A stretch of 25,715 nucleotides of DNA, taken from Candidatus Sumerlaeota bacterium. GTDB taxonomy: Bacteria; Sumerlaeota; T1SED10-198M. The position numbers were made by a program, and so were the translations under genes. Positions 8,539-15,917 of the stretch are shown piece after piece; the stretch's first letter is position 1, and every line of letters starts with the position of its first letter. The stretch lies in contig PWGE01000009.1 in assembly GCA_003554345.1 (NCBI GenBank), forward strand, positions 1-25,715. The letters are read 5' to 3'. The notes beneath the pieces are model-generated. The model saw nothing but the letters and a program-made list of their open reading frames with translations, was not told where the DNA came from and searched no databases.

Positions 8539-8550
8539 TATTATTGAGGG

Positions 8551-8584
8551 AAAGGGGGAATGCTTATAACGGCATTTCCCCTTT
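8551..8584 (+). terminator. Hairpin after the symporter gene, weak terminator or regulatory stem
   Basis: Arms 8551-8563 (AAAGGGGGAATGC) and 8572-8584 (GCATTTCCCCTTT) form a 13-bp stem with a single G-U pair and an 8-base loop. The T run after the stem is short (one T beyond the paired ones, then AATCAC). It could attenuate read-through from the kinase-symporter genes. It ends 10 bases before the likely start codon of the next gene, so it could also affect translation. Confidence 0.6.
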
Positions 8585-8594
8585 TAATCACTTT

Positions 8595-9689
8595 ATGAAA
8601 ATATCTGAATTAAAAGAACTTCAGTTTGGCTCTTCTGTGAAAGGAATATACGTTCTTCGCAACGGTGGTCTGAAATCATCTCGTGGTGGCGATTATTTTC
8701 TTACCGGTGTTTTACAGGATAACAGTGGCTCTATTCCTGCTGTTCAATGGGATGTAACTGATACAGCATTGTATGAAGTGTATCTGCAAAAATTCCAGGT
8801 GTTTGAGATTTCTGCTCGTCTGGATACCTATAAAGATGCTCCCCAGGTGGTTATTGAGGTGCTTTCTCCTGTAGAAAAAGTTACCCCTGAAATCCTGCGT
8901 ACTCTGCTTCCAACACTTCCTGAAAGTGAGATTGGCAGCTATATAGAAGAAATAAAAAAAATGAGAGAACTTATTGAAAATGAAGCCTGTTACCAGCTGA
9001 TGTCCCGAATGTTTGAAGATAAGGACTTTGTACATCTTTTTTCGCAAGCACCTGCTGCCGTCATGGTACATCATGCGTATTGTGGTGGGCTTGCCCAGCA
9101 TACTGCATATGTTATGCGAAATGCCTGGTATCTCTATCAACAATATAAACAGCAGTATCCTGATTTAAACGGAGATGTAATACTTTTAGGTGCTTTTTTT
9201 CATGACCTGGGCAAAATGGAGGAGATTCGGGTTGGGGCCCGTTTTGAGGCAAGTACAGAGGGACAGTTGCTGGGGCATCTGGTTATCTCTCTTGAAATGT
9301 TTACCAGGCTTGTAGAATCTATAAGAGGATTTCCACCTCACCTGGCAATGGCTATTAAACACTGTATTATAAGCCATCATGGTCAGCAGGAATGGGGGGC
9401 TCCTGTGGTTCCACGTACTATGGAAGCAGAGATTATATTTCTGGCAGATTATCTGGATAGTACCCTGCGACAGTTTGTAGAGACCATCCAGGAAAGTGGT
9501 GGAGAGAATTGGAGTCAGTATAATCGTTTTCTGCAACGTTCTGTTTTTTCTGCTGGTTATGAGAGATTACCGGAACGGGGAAAAATATGGAATTCAAAGC
9601 TCTTTGCCGCAAAATCTCCAGAAAAGAAAGAAACAAAACATGTTGATAAGAAAAATCCCCCTGATTTTAAAAAACACTCTTTATTTTAA
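8595..9689 (+). CDS. YhaM-like 3'-5' exoribonuclease (OB-fold plus HD domain)
   Basis: 364 residues from ATG 8595. The N-terminal domain (about 1-95) is an OB-fold nucleic-acid-binding module, with the phrase YFLTGVLQDNSGSI typical of YhaM. The HD phosphohydrolase domain follows: HH at 159-160, GGLAQH with His169, and HD at 203-204 (HDLGK), with further His near 270-280. YhaM is a metal-dependent 3'-5' exoribonuclease, about 314 residues in Bacillus; here a roughly 35-residue basic tail is added. A TTG at 8544 would add 17 residues through the hairpin but these look unlike the family, so I prefer 8595. No clear Shine-Dalgarno precedes 8595. The 3' end overlaps the next gene by 50 bases. Other OB-HD nucleases are possible. 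Confidence 0.88.
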   Translation: MKISELKELQFGSSVKGIYVLRNGGLKSSRGGDYFLTGVLQDNSGSIPAVQWDVTDTALYEVYLQKFQVFEISARLDTYKDAPQVVIEVLSPVEKVTPEILRTLLPTLPESEIGSYIEEIKKMRELIENEACYQLMSRMFEDKDFVHLFSQAPAAVMVHHAYCGGLAQHTAYVMRNAWYLYQQYKQQYPDLNGDVILLGAFFHDLGKMEEIRVGARFEASTEGQLLGHLVISLEMFTRLVESIRGFPPHLAMAIKHCIISHHGQQEWGAPVVPRTMEAEIIFLADYLDSTLRQFVETIQESGGENWSQYNRFLQRSVFSAGYERLPERGKIWNSKLFAAKSPEKKETKHVDKKNPPDFKKHSLF

Positions 9690-10386
9690 CCTTCTCTTTC
9701 TTCTTGCCTGTGCCCAGCGACCGATGCCTGTTACTGTGAAACCCTCCGTACTCCCTCGACAGGACCTGATTGAGTGGGAGGTAATCTCAGAAGAGGTCTT
9801 TGAAGAGGCTGACCAATACAGAGCTTTTTTGAAATATCTTTCTCAAGATTTCGAGGTATTCCCGGAAAAGTTGCTTCAGGAATATCCGGCTGTTATGAAT
9901 GCTCTGCTTATCAACATATATTTGCAAGATGTTTACAATGAGATAGCACTTACTGAAAATGAATTGATTGCATTTTATAATGATAACCCGGAGATTTTCA
10001 CTGAGGAGTCATCTTTTGAACTGGTGGCGGTTTTTACAGAAGACCGGCAGCAGGCCCTGAAAGTGCTTCAGGAGGTGCAGGATGATAAAGAACTGATATC
10101 CATAGTGGAAAAGGAAAAGCCTGATATTCAAAAATTTCTGGATGGCAGGTATACCCTTCATGAGTTGCCTCACTTTCTCGAGGGGGTAGTTCAGACCCTG
10201 GAAGCGGGTGAAACATCGGGTTTGTACCAGACAGAAGAAGGCTTTTATATTATACATCTTATTTCTCGTCAGGAAGGAAAGCTGGAACCATTTGAGAATG
10301 TTAAAAGCGATATTCAACGAATGATCAGCCGACGAAAAATGGTTCAGCATATATCTGAAGTAATGAAAGGCGGTGAAAATCAGTGA
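9640..10386 (+). CDS. Lipoprotein with degenerate parvulin (PpiC/PrsA-like) fold
   Basis: 248 residues from ATG 9640, chosen because it gives a complete lipoprotein signal ending in the lipobox LLAC (Cys24). The frame is also open further upstream, inside the previous gene. After an N-terminal helical region comes a segment ordered like a parvulin domain: a SSFELVAVF strand, a long helix, and near the C-terminus an EAGETSGLY plus EEGFYIIHL pair resembling the family's GYHIIKL. The two His residues expected in an active prolyl isomerase are not at those places (Phe-Glu-Leu and Tyr instead), so it may be a chaperone without isomerase activity. It is probably membrane-anchored and faces the periplasm. 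It overlaps the next gene by GTGA. Family is likely, activity uncertain. Confidence 0.8.
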   Translation: MLIRKIPLILKNTLYFNLLFLLACAQRPMPVTVKPSVLPRQDLIEWEVISEEVFEEADQYRAFLKYLSQDFEVFPEKLLQEYPAVMNALLINIYLQDVYNEIALTENELIAFYNDNPEIFTEESSFELVAVFTEDRQQALKVLQEVQDDKELISIVEKEKPDIQKFLDGRYTLHELPHFLEGVVQTLEAGETSGLYQTEEGFYIIHLISRQEGKLEPFENVKSDIQRMISRRKMVQHISEVMKGGENQ

Positions 10387-11255
10387 AAAAAATATTCCTG
10401 ATATTTATGATAGTGCTTCTGTTATTACCGGGAGTATCGAAAAGTGGAGAAATTATTGAACGTACGGTAGCAAGGGTAGGCGGACATGTTATTACCGAGG
10501 GAGATATTAAATGGTTTTATTCTCTTTTTATAAATCCCGGTCAGCCACCTTTTTTTGGAGAGAGGGAGCGGGAATTCGTGTTGAACGAACTTGTGCAGTA
10601 TCTGGCTTTACAGGAGTACGTACAGACTTATCATTTTCACTTTGATGAATATGAAATGCAAAGTAGAGCAGGAAAGTTTTTGCAGGGTTTTCAGGAATCC
10701 TTTCCAACACGGGTGGATTATCTGATTTTGCTCAGGTTGCTTAATATGGAAGAATATGAACTCAGAGAAAAGGTTACAGAATATTTCATGACCATGCAAA
10801 AGATGGACATTGTACTGCAAAGTAAAATGCAGGAAGAACATGGTACTGAAATGGAACTTGTGGAAGAAAAAAGATATCTTTATGATTTGCTTATTCTACC
10901 TGCAGAACTTAAAGAACAGGAAAGATTATTTACGGTTCTTTTTAATACTTCCAGGCTGGAGGATGCTCATCATGCATTTCAGGAGAAGGGAATAGACAGC
11001 GAATTTCACAGGAATCAGATTGCCACAAAAGAAGAACTGAAAACCGGGCAGCTGGAGAATATACAAGATCTCTTTCCCGGCGGCATTTCTTTACCTTTCC
11101 TGGTAGGGGATGATTGTCAGATAATCCAGTTGCATGACATTGCCTGGCACACTCTGAAAAGGGAAGAGGTAGTAGGACCTGGTGAAATAGGCGTTTTTAA
11201 AGAAAAGTTATTGGAGGAAGCTCAGGAACGTTTCCCTGTAGAATATTATGAATGA
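10383..11255 (+). CDS. SurA-like periplasmic folding factor, degenerate PPIase region
   Basis: 290 residues from a GTG start at 10383 that overlaps the previous stop (GTGA). The signal peptide covers about 1-21. Residues 28-42 (TVARVGGHVITEGDI) match the start of mature SurA, followed by a helical N-terminal domain. From about 160 the order YLYDLLIL, a helix, then FPGGISLPFLVG and CQIIQLHDI follows a parvulin domain, but the catalytic His of the usual HILL strand is absent. SurA escorts outer-membrane proteins through the periplasm; the N-domain is the chaperone part, so that function may remain. It is shorter than E. coli SurA (about 430), with one PPIase-like domain. Pairing with the adjacent lipoprotein suggests the two act together; this is inference. 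Confidence 0.8.
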   Translation: MKKIFLIFMIVLLLLPGVSKSGEIIERTVARVGGHVITEGDIKWFYSLFINPGQPPFFGEREREFVLNELVQYLALQEYVQTYHFHFDEYEMQSRAGKFLQGFQESFPTRVDYLILLRLLNMEEYELREKVTEYFMTMQKMDIVLQSKMQEEHGTEMELVEEKRYLYDLLILPAELKEQERLFTVLFNTSRLEDAHHAFQEKGIDSEFHRNQIATKEELKTGQLENIQDLFPGGISLPFLVGDDCQIIQLHDIAWHTLKREEVVGPGEIGVFKEKLLEEAQERFPVEYYE

Positions 11256-12216
11256 TCTGTTAAATATTGAAGACATACAGGTGCAGTTTCACGTATGGAA
11301 TCGCATTTATCAGGCTGTTGATGGCGTGAGTTTTACCATTCCCCGCCGAAAAAGTGTGGCTCTGGTTGGAGAATCGGGTTGTGGCAAGACAGTCACTGCT
11401 CTTTCCATTATGCGCCTGTTACCAAGACCACAGGCGCATATAAAACAGGGAAAAATATATTTTGATAACCAGGACCTGCTGAAGATGTCCCTGCCCAGAT
11501 ATCAGAAATATTATCGTGGCCGCCTGATAGGCATGATGTTTCAGGACCCCCATTCCGTTCTTAATCCGGTGATATCTATTCAAACTCAGATAACTGAACA
11601 TGTCAAATATCATCTGAAAATGAAAACATCGGAGATTCTGGACAAAGCGAACAATATTTTTCAGCTGGTTAACCTCCCTGCCGGCGAGGATATTTTAAAA
11701 AAATATCCTCACCAATTGAGCGGGGGACAGATTCAACGCCTGATGATTGCTATGACCTTGATGACAGATCCTTCTCTTATTATAGCTGATGAACCGACTA
11801 CTGCTCTTGATGTGACAATTCAGAGACAGATTCTGGATTTATTGGTTGCTTTAAAATCGGAGAGGGATCTTTCTTATCTTCTTATTACCCATAACCTTGC
11901 TATTGTGCATTACCTGGTAGATATAGTTTGTATCATGTATGCCGGCCAAATTGTAGAATGGGGACCATGTGAAGCGATATTTCAAGAACCCTTACATCCT
12001 TATACCCGGGGACTGCTTGATTCAGTGCTTACCATTTCAAAAGAAACAAAGACAAAAATCCGCGGTATACCGGGCATGGTTCCCGAAGCATGTGATTTTC
12101 CCTCGGGATGTCGTTTTCATCCCCGATGTCCTGAAAAAATGAATATATGTTCTAAGGAAATGCCCATGTTATCAGAAAATAAAGAACATGCGGTGCGCTG
12201 CTGGTTATATGGCTGA
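11248..12216 (+). CDS. oppD: Oligopeptide/dipeptide ABC transporter ATP-binding subunit, OppD/DppD type
   Basis: 322 residues, standard length. Walker A GESGCGKT (41-48), Q-loop Gln99, signature LSGGQ (157-161), Walker B LIIADEPTTALD (177-188) and His215 of the H-loop are all intact. The C-terminal oligopeptide-transporter extension carries Cys residues (near 282, 288, 294, 301) in the CRFHPRCP pattern that coordinates an iron-sulfur cluster in some DppD structures. It should power uptake of peptides or a similar solute with OppF. No permease or binding-protein gene of this family is present in the window. The start lies 8 bases inside the SurA-like gene. The paralogues OppD, DppD and NikD cannot be told apart here. 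Confidence 0.95.
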   Translation: MNDLLNIEDIQVQFHVWNRIYQAVDGVSFTIPRRKSVALVGESGCGKTVTALSIMRLLPRPQAHIKQGKIYFDNQDLLKMSLPRYQKYYRGRLIGMMFQDPHSVLNPVISIQTQITEHVKYHLKMKTSEILDKANNIFQLVNLPAGEDILKKYPHQLSGGQIQRLMIAMTLMTDPSLIIADEPTTALDVTIQRQILDLLVALKSERDLSYLLITHNLAIVHYLVDIVCIMYAGQIVEWGPCEAIFQEPLHPYTRGLLDSVLTISKETKTKIRGIPGMVPEACDFPSGCRFHPRCPEKMNICSKEMPMLSENKEHAVRCWLYG

Positions 12217-13174
12217 AAAAACAATTTTATCTCTCCATGATATCTCTAAAATTTTCCCCTTAAGGCTGGCTTTTTGGCAAAAATTGCTGGGAGTGACCCC
12301 TCGCGGTATTACGGCACTGGATAAGGTGAGCTTTAGTGTGCCTGAAGGTTCTATAGTAGGTGTCATTGGAGAAAGTGGCTGTGGTAAAACCACCCTTGCT
12401 AAAGTATTGACACGACTGGAAAACGCTGACAGCGGAGAAGTATATTATAAGCATGAAGACAGGAATTTGCTAGCTTTAACATCATCAGAGTTCCAAAAAT
12501 TCCGTCGCCGTATCCAGATGATTTTTCAGAATCCTTATGGGGCTCTTAATCCGCGGTTAAGCACTTTTCAGACCTTAAAAGAACCTCTGGAGATTTATAA
12601 AAAAGGAACAGGAATTGAAGAACAGGCTATCCATATATTGAATATGGTAGGCCTTACTGCTGATTATTTGCATCGCTACCCCCATGAAATGAGCGGTGGG
12701 CAACGCCAGAGGGTTAATATTGCCCGGGCTTTAACAGTAGATCCGGAAATATTGATTGCGGATGAGCCGGTGTCAGCACTGGATGTGTCAACTCAGATAA
12801 ATATTCTCAACTTGCTCAAAGAAATACAACAGAAGAATAATATAGCTCTTTTGCTTATTACCCATGACCTGGGAATAGCAAAATATATTTGCGACCGGAT
12901 TATTGTCATGTATCTGGGGGAAGTGGTGGAGTGGTCGGATAAAGACACGTTTTTCAAAAAACCCCTTCACCCTTACTCTGAGATGTTAATCGAATCAGTT
13001 CCCCGTTTTGAAGATAAAAACTCCGGAAAAGCAGGGGCATTGCCCAAAAAAATAAAACCGGACAAGGGATGTCTCTTTGCGCCCCGGTGTCCTTATGTTA
13101 TATCAGCCTGTCGTGAAAAAAGACCTCCCTTAAAAGACGGCTTTCCGAAAGTGCGGTTTATCCGCCATTTATAA
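12209..13174 (+). CDS. oppF: Oligopeptide/dipeptide ABC transporter ATP-binding subunit, OppF/DppF type
   Basis: 321 residues from ATG 12209; an in-frame ATG at 12188 would add seven residues. Walker A GESGCGKT (54-61), signature MSGGQRQR, Walker B ILIADEPVSALD and the LITHDL H-loop are intact. The early segment (RLAFWQKLLGVTPRGI) is the insertion typical of OppF-type subunits, and a Cys-containing C-terminal extension (CLFAPRCPY) is present. It pairs with OppD to form the ATPase engine of a peptide-type importer at the inner membrane. The 5' end overlaps oppD by 8 bases. It is the last gene of the plus-strand operon; a weak terminator-like hairpin overlaps its stop codon. The missing membrane subunits must be encoded elsewhere if the transporter is functional. 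Confidence 0.95.
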   Translation: MAEKTILSLHDISKIFPLRLAFWQKLLGVTPRGITALDKVSFSVPEGSIVGVIGESGCGKTTLAKVLTRLENADSGEVYYKHEDRNLLALTSSEFQKFRRRIQMIFQNPYGALNPRLSTFQTLKEPLEIYKKGTGIEEQAIHILNMVGLTADYLHRYPHEMSGGQRQRVNIARALTVDPEILIADEPVSALDVSTQINILNLLKEIQQKNNIALLLITHDLGIAKYICDRIIVMYLGEVVEWSDKDTFFKKPLHPYSEMLIESVPRFEDKNSGKAGALPKKIKPDKGCLFAPRCPYVISACREKRPPLKDGFPKVRFIRHL

Positions 13175-13197
13175 TAACGGTTTGTGGCGTTGTTTTT
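13173..13197 (+). terminator. Weak terminator-like hairpin after oppF
   Basis: Arms AATAACG (13173-13179) and CGTTGTT (13188-13194) form a 7-bp stem with one G-U pair and an 8-base loop, followed by TTT then AAA. It sits at the oppF stop, in a 49-base gap between convergent genes. The stem is AT-rich and the T run short, so confidence is low. Confidence 0.35.
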
Positions 13198-13223
13198 AAA
13201 GAGGGAGTCAGGAAGTCTTCTTT

Positions 13224-14786
13224 CTACTGCTTCTCATCAGTAGGTTCTGATTGATTGGTAGCATGGTTATTGCCGGGCAGATAGAATTCGAAGAGTTCTC
13301 TTGGAGTATGTTCCCAGTTTTCTTTCTCCAGGTCAATATCTGTACGAGATGATATCATCCAGAAACTGTTTGACGGCAGGTCGTTATCAGATAGATAAGG
13401 AGCCAGATAGGTGGTAATATGCTGTCTGTACTCGGGAGAGAGGGAAAGAGCAAAAAAATCTCCATATGTATCAGTAATTACTGCCGTATATTCTTCTGAT
13501 AAATCTTCAAGCTTGTACAGGTCTGTTTGCAATAGGTTGGTGGTACGAGAGACCCGTGGAAAGTAATAAAAGGTTGCTATGATGAAAGAGTTCATAAAAA
13601 TGAAAAACACGATAGCTACTGATAACGTTAGATAGAAACGGGATGGTTCCTTCTGGTGTACCAATCGAACTAATATGAGGGCAGCCAGGATTGCCATGAG
13701 ATAAAGGGTGGCAATAAAAGGTATAAGAAAAGAAAAGTCTCCTTCTATATGTAAGAAGGTATAGGCGAGCAGGGGGAGAAATAACAAAGGGACTACCAGA
13801 CTCAGGGCAGGAAAACGAATGTTGCCCAGTACAGGCGCTATCAGCAAAATGGTTATAAAGATTGCCGTAAAGGGGTTATACAGATATGTCCCCGCCAGAA
13901 GAATACTTGCCAGTAAAAGGACTATGTATCGCCTGAGAAGCAGCGGGGCTTCTTTTTCTTTTTGTTGCTTCTCTTTTTTTACCTTTTTTTTCCCTTTTTT
14001 CATAACTTTAGTCAGGTAGAGATGCTTGATAAACCAGGGAGTGGCTATCAGCAGTAATGCAAAAGGGGCAAAGATTAAGTGATTGAGTCTTAAGTAAGAG
14101 CCACCGGCAAGTGCGATAAGATCGGTATTGATAAAAGATTGGGTTTGAAGGGTTATAAAACCTGTTATGAAAAAGAGCCCGAGAAATATCCACGGACTTA
14201 TAAAAAGAAGTTTAATCCCGGTGTATAGTGAAAAGGTCATTTTTTTATGAAAAAACACCATGAGAGCTGCAAAGGGTAGATACCATAAGCTTTCCAGAAT
14301 AAGGAGAAAAAGGGCGATTAGAGAGTAGACAATACGTTTAGGAGCAGGGACGTGTAAGTGTTCATTGAGATGATATAAGACCAGGCAAACCAGGAAAACT
14401 TCCAGGAAAAAAGGAGTGATTTGAGCTTGCAAGAACAGCCAGGGAGAGCACAACATAACAATAAAACATGAATTGACGGCTAACTCCCTGTCTTTGAAGG
14501 TTTTCTTTAATACATTATAAGAAAAGTAGATCAAACAGGCTGCAGCAAAAGTTTGTAGAATAAGGAGAGGACGGAAACCGAGAAAATGGGACCATGTAAA
14601 AACCCCGGTCAGAGGATTGATGAAAAAGGGTCCTTCTCCATTCTCTGAAAGATGCAAGGTGGCTTGTTCAAAAGATGATACAGCTATAGAAGGAAGAGAA
14701 ATTGTTAAAAAAGCAGAAAGAATCAGGAAGAAAAATAACATTGTGTAATTGGATGCTTCAGATTCAAGAACTTTTTTTGAGCGCAT
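13224..14786 (-). CDS. Polytopic membrane protein, possibly GT-C-like, function unknown
   Basis: 520 residues with roughly ten or more hydrophobic spans. A basic, Lys/Glu-rich cytoplasmic loop (a KKGKKKVKKEKQQ stretch near 255-275) splits the protein. The C-terminal 90-100 residues after the last span (SRTTNLLQTDLYKLEDLSEE onwards) are soluble. The first loop after span 1 holds acidic residues, and the following RPLLILQTF region recalls GT-C glycosyltransferases that use lipid-linked sugars, but no decisive motif is visible. The gene stands alone, convergent with oppF, and has its own candidate promoter and an AAGGA ribosome site. Another GT-C-type gene occurs at 17363-18823, so cell-envelope glycosylation is a possible shared theme. 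The coding call is firm; the function is not. Confidence 0.8.
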   Translation of the reverse strand: MRSKKVLESEASNYTMLFFFLILSAFLTISLPSIAVSSFEQATLHLSENGEGPFFINPLTGVFTWSHFLGFRPLLILQTFAAACLIYFSYNVLKKTFKDRELAVNSCFIVMLCSPWLFLQAQITPFFLEVFLVCLVLYHLNEHLHVPAPKRIVYSLIALFLLILESLWYLPFAALMVFFHKKMTFSLYTGIKLLFISPWIFLGLFFITGFITLQTQSFINTDLIALAGGSYLRLNHLIFAPFALLLIATPWFIKHLYLTKVMKKGKKKVKKEKQQKEKEAPLLLRRYIVLLLASILLAGTYLYNPFTAIFITILLIAPVLGNIRFPALSLVVPLLFLPLLAYTFLHIEGDFSFLIPFIATLYLMAILAALILVRLVHQKEPSRFYLTLSVAIVFFIFMNSFIIATFYYFPRVSRTTNLLQTDLYKLEDLSEEYTAVITDTYGDFFALSLSPEYRQHITTYLAPYLSDNDLPSNSFWMISSRTDIDLEKENWEHTPRELFEFYLPGNNHATNQSEPTDEKQ

Positions 14787-14850
14787 AGTTCATCCTTTTT
14801 TTAGTATTATTATTTTGGTCATGTTGTAAATAATTGTTTTGAGTCTGAAT

Positions 14851-14878
14851 ATAATAGCGATAATTTGCCACTTTTCAA
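14851..14878 (-). promoter_or_regulatory. Candidate promoter for the polytopic membrane protein gene
   Basis: On the minus strand TTGAAA (14878-14873) and TATTAT (14856-14851) are 16 bases apart, about 65 bases before the ATG at 14786. The rest of the leader is AT-rich with no other obvious structure. Confidence 0.35.
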
Positions 14879-14922
14879 TATTTCAAACTGTAGAAAAGGT
14901 GACATTTCAGTTGTGTTCGGGT

Positions 14923-14940
14923 TGTAATAAAGATATTACA
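14923..14940. promoter_or_regulatory. Perfect inverted repeat TGTAATA-N4-TATTACA
   Basis: Seven-base arms match perfectly around a 4-base spacer (AAGA), within the 276-base gap 14787-15062. The size and symmetry suit a dimeric DNA-binding regulator. It lies about 45 bases upstream of the candidate promoter for the membrane protein gene, a position suited to an activator. No known regulon motif is assigned. The rest of the gap shows no gene I can support. Confidence 0.35.
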
Positions 14941-15062
14941 GTGAAACAAGATGATATGAGGTGTTTATGAATAGCATAAAAAAATTATCACCAGGAAAAG
15001 CTTAGTAAAAAGGCACTCGCAAAAAGAAGTTCATACAACAAGTAGATGCCGGCTAAAAACGT

Positions 15063-15917
15063 CTAATGATTTGATTTGAGTTCGTCCAGTTCATACACAA
15101 AAAGAATGCCGCGCAAAAGTTCCCAGTCTTGAGGAAATTCCGGGGTGAAACCCATTTGCACAGGTTTGAGGTCATTAAAAAAATCAATCATCTGTTCATT
15201 GGTATTCAAAAGAGGAACATCTGTAATATAAACACTTGTTTCAAAAATCAGACAATCAGGCAAAGAGAAAAAGTCTGACATATTATCAGAAATATTTAAT
15301 GCATTTCGGTTGTTAAGAAAATAACCCTGTAATTTTATAGTAGCTCTCTCCTTATAAAATGAGTGGAAATGAGTTTTATTTGTGGTTTTTAATAGTTCGG
15401 GATAGTCTTCCCCAAGATAATGTCCCCACATGTCACGGCTTGTCACTACTCCACTTACATAAACATTCTCCAACCCTATTTCAGTAAGGTGTTCTTTAAT
15501 GTCATTCCATGTAAAAGGTTCTTTGTGTTTCATATAAAGAATGGCAGAAGGAGTTCTGCCGGGATCTTTTAAGCCAAAACTGAAAGCAGATTGGAGAGGG
15601 ATGTTAAAGTCTAATATGGGGTGCCGACGTTCTGTGTCACCTGATTTTAAGCGGCTATTTTCAGGGTATTGGAAAAATGGTCCTATATTTTTTTTCTCGG
15701 CAATATATCCAAAACCACCACCCCAGTGAAAATCTTCATCAGGCTTGATCTGTTTGAAGTCCATGGGAGAATCCTTGACAAGAAATTGAGGTGATCCCCA
15801 ATAATGTAAAGTATATGTTTTATCTGTTTGGAGAATATTAACGATGTCACGCCCCCATAAAAATCCTGTGCTTAACAGTGTGATAATAATTAAAGCAAGA
15901 AAATATTTCTTAAACAT
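15063..15917 (-). CDS. Secreted or membrane-anchored protein of unknown function
   Basis: 284 residues from ATG 15917, chosen over the in-frame ATG at 15941 because GGGAGG (15925-15930) sits 7 bases before it. The N-terminus (about 4-22) is a signal peptide or anchor. The remainder is soluble and rich in aromatic residues and His (HWGGGFGYI near 70, THFHSFY near 200). No Cys lipobox, repeat or known motif is recognised. The start overlaps the radical SAM stop by 8 bases, so it belongs to that operon and is its last gene. The tight coupling makes it a candidate partner or substrate of the upstream enzymes, but nothing in the sequence shows this. Confidence 0.8.
   Translation of the reverse strand: MFKKYFLALIIITLLSTGFLWGRDIVNILQTDKTYTLHYWGSPQFLVKDSPMDFKQIKPDEDFHWGGGFGYIAEKKNIGPFFQYPENSRLKSGDTERRHPILDFNIPLQSAFSFGLKDPGRTPSAILYMKHKEPFTWNDIKEHLTEIGLENVYVSGVVTSRDMWGHYLGEDYPELLKTTNKTHFHSFYKERATIKLQGYFLNNRNALNISDNMSDFFSLPDCLIFETSVYITDVPLLNTNEQMIDFFNDLKPVQMGFTPEFPQDWELLRGILFVYELDELKSNH

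Noticed and set aside
8712-9143. 143-residue minus-strand frame
   Set aside because: Antisense to the OB-HD nuclease, whose motifs are intact on the plus strand.
14967-15005. 12-codon frame MNSIKKLSPGKA with an upstream GAGGTG
   Set aside because: Too short to support; downstream sequence faintly suggested a decayed gene in another frame, but no homology can be shown.
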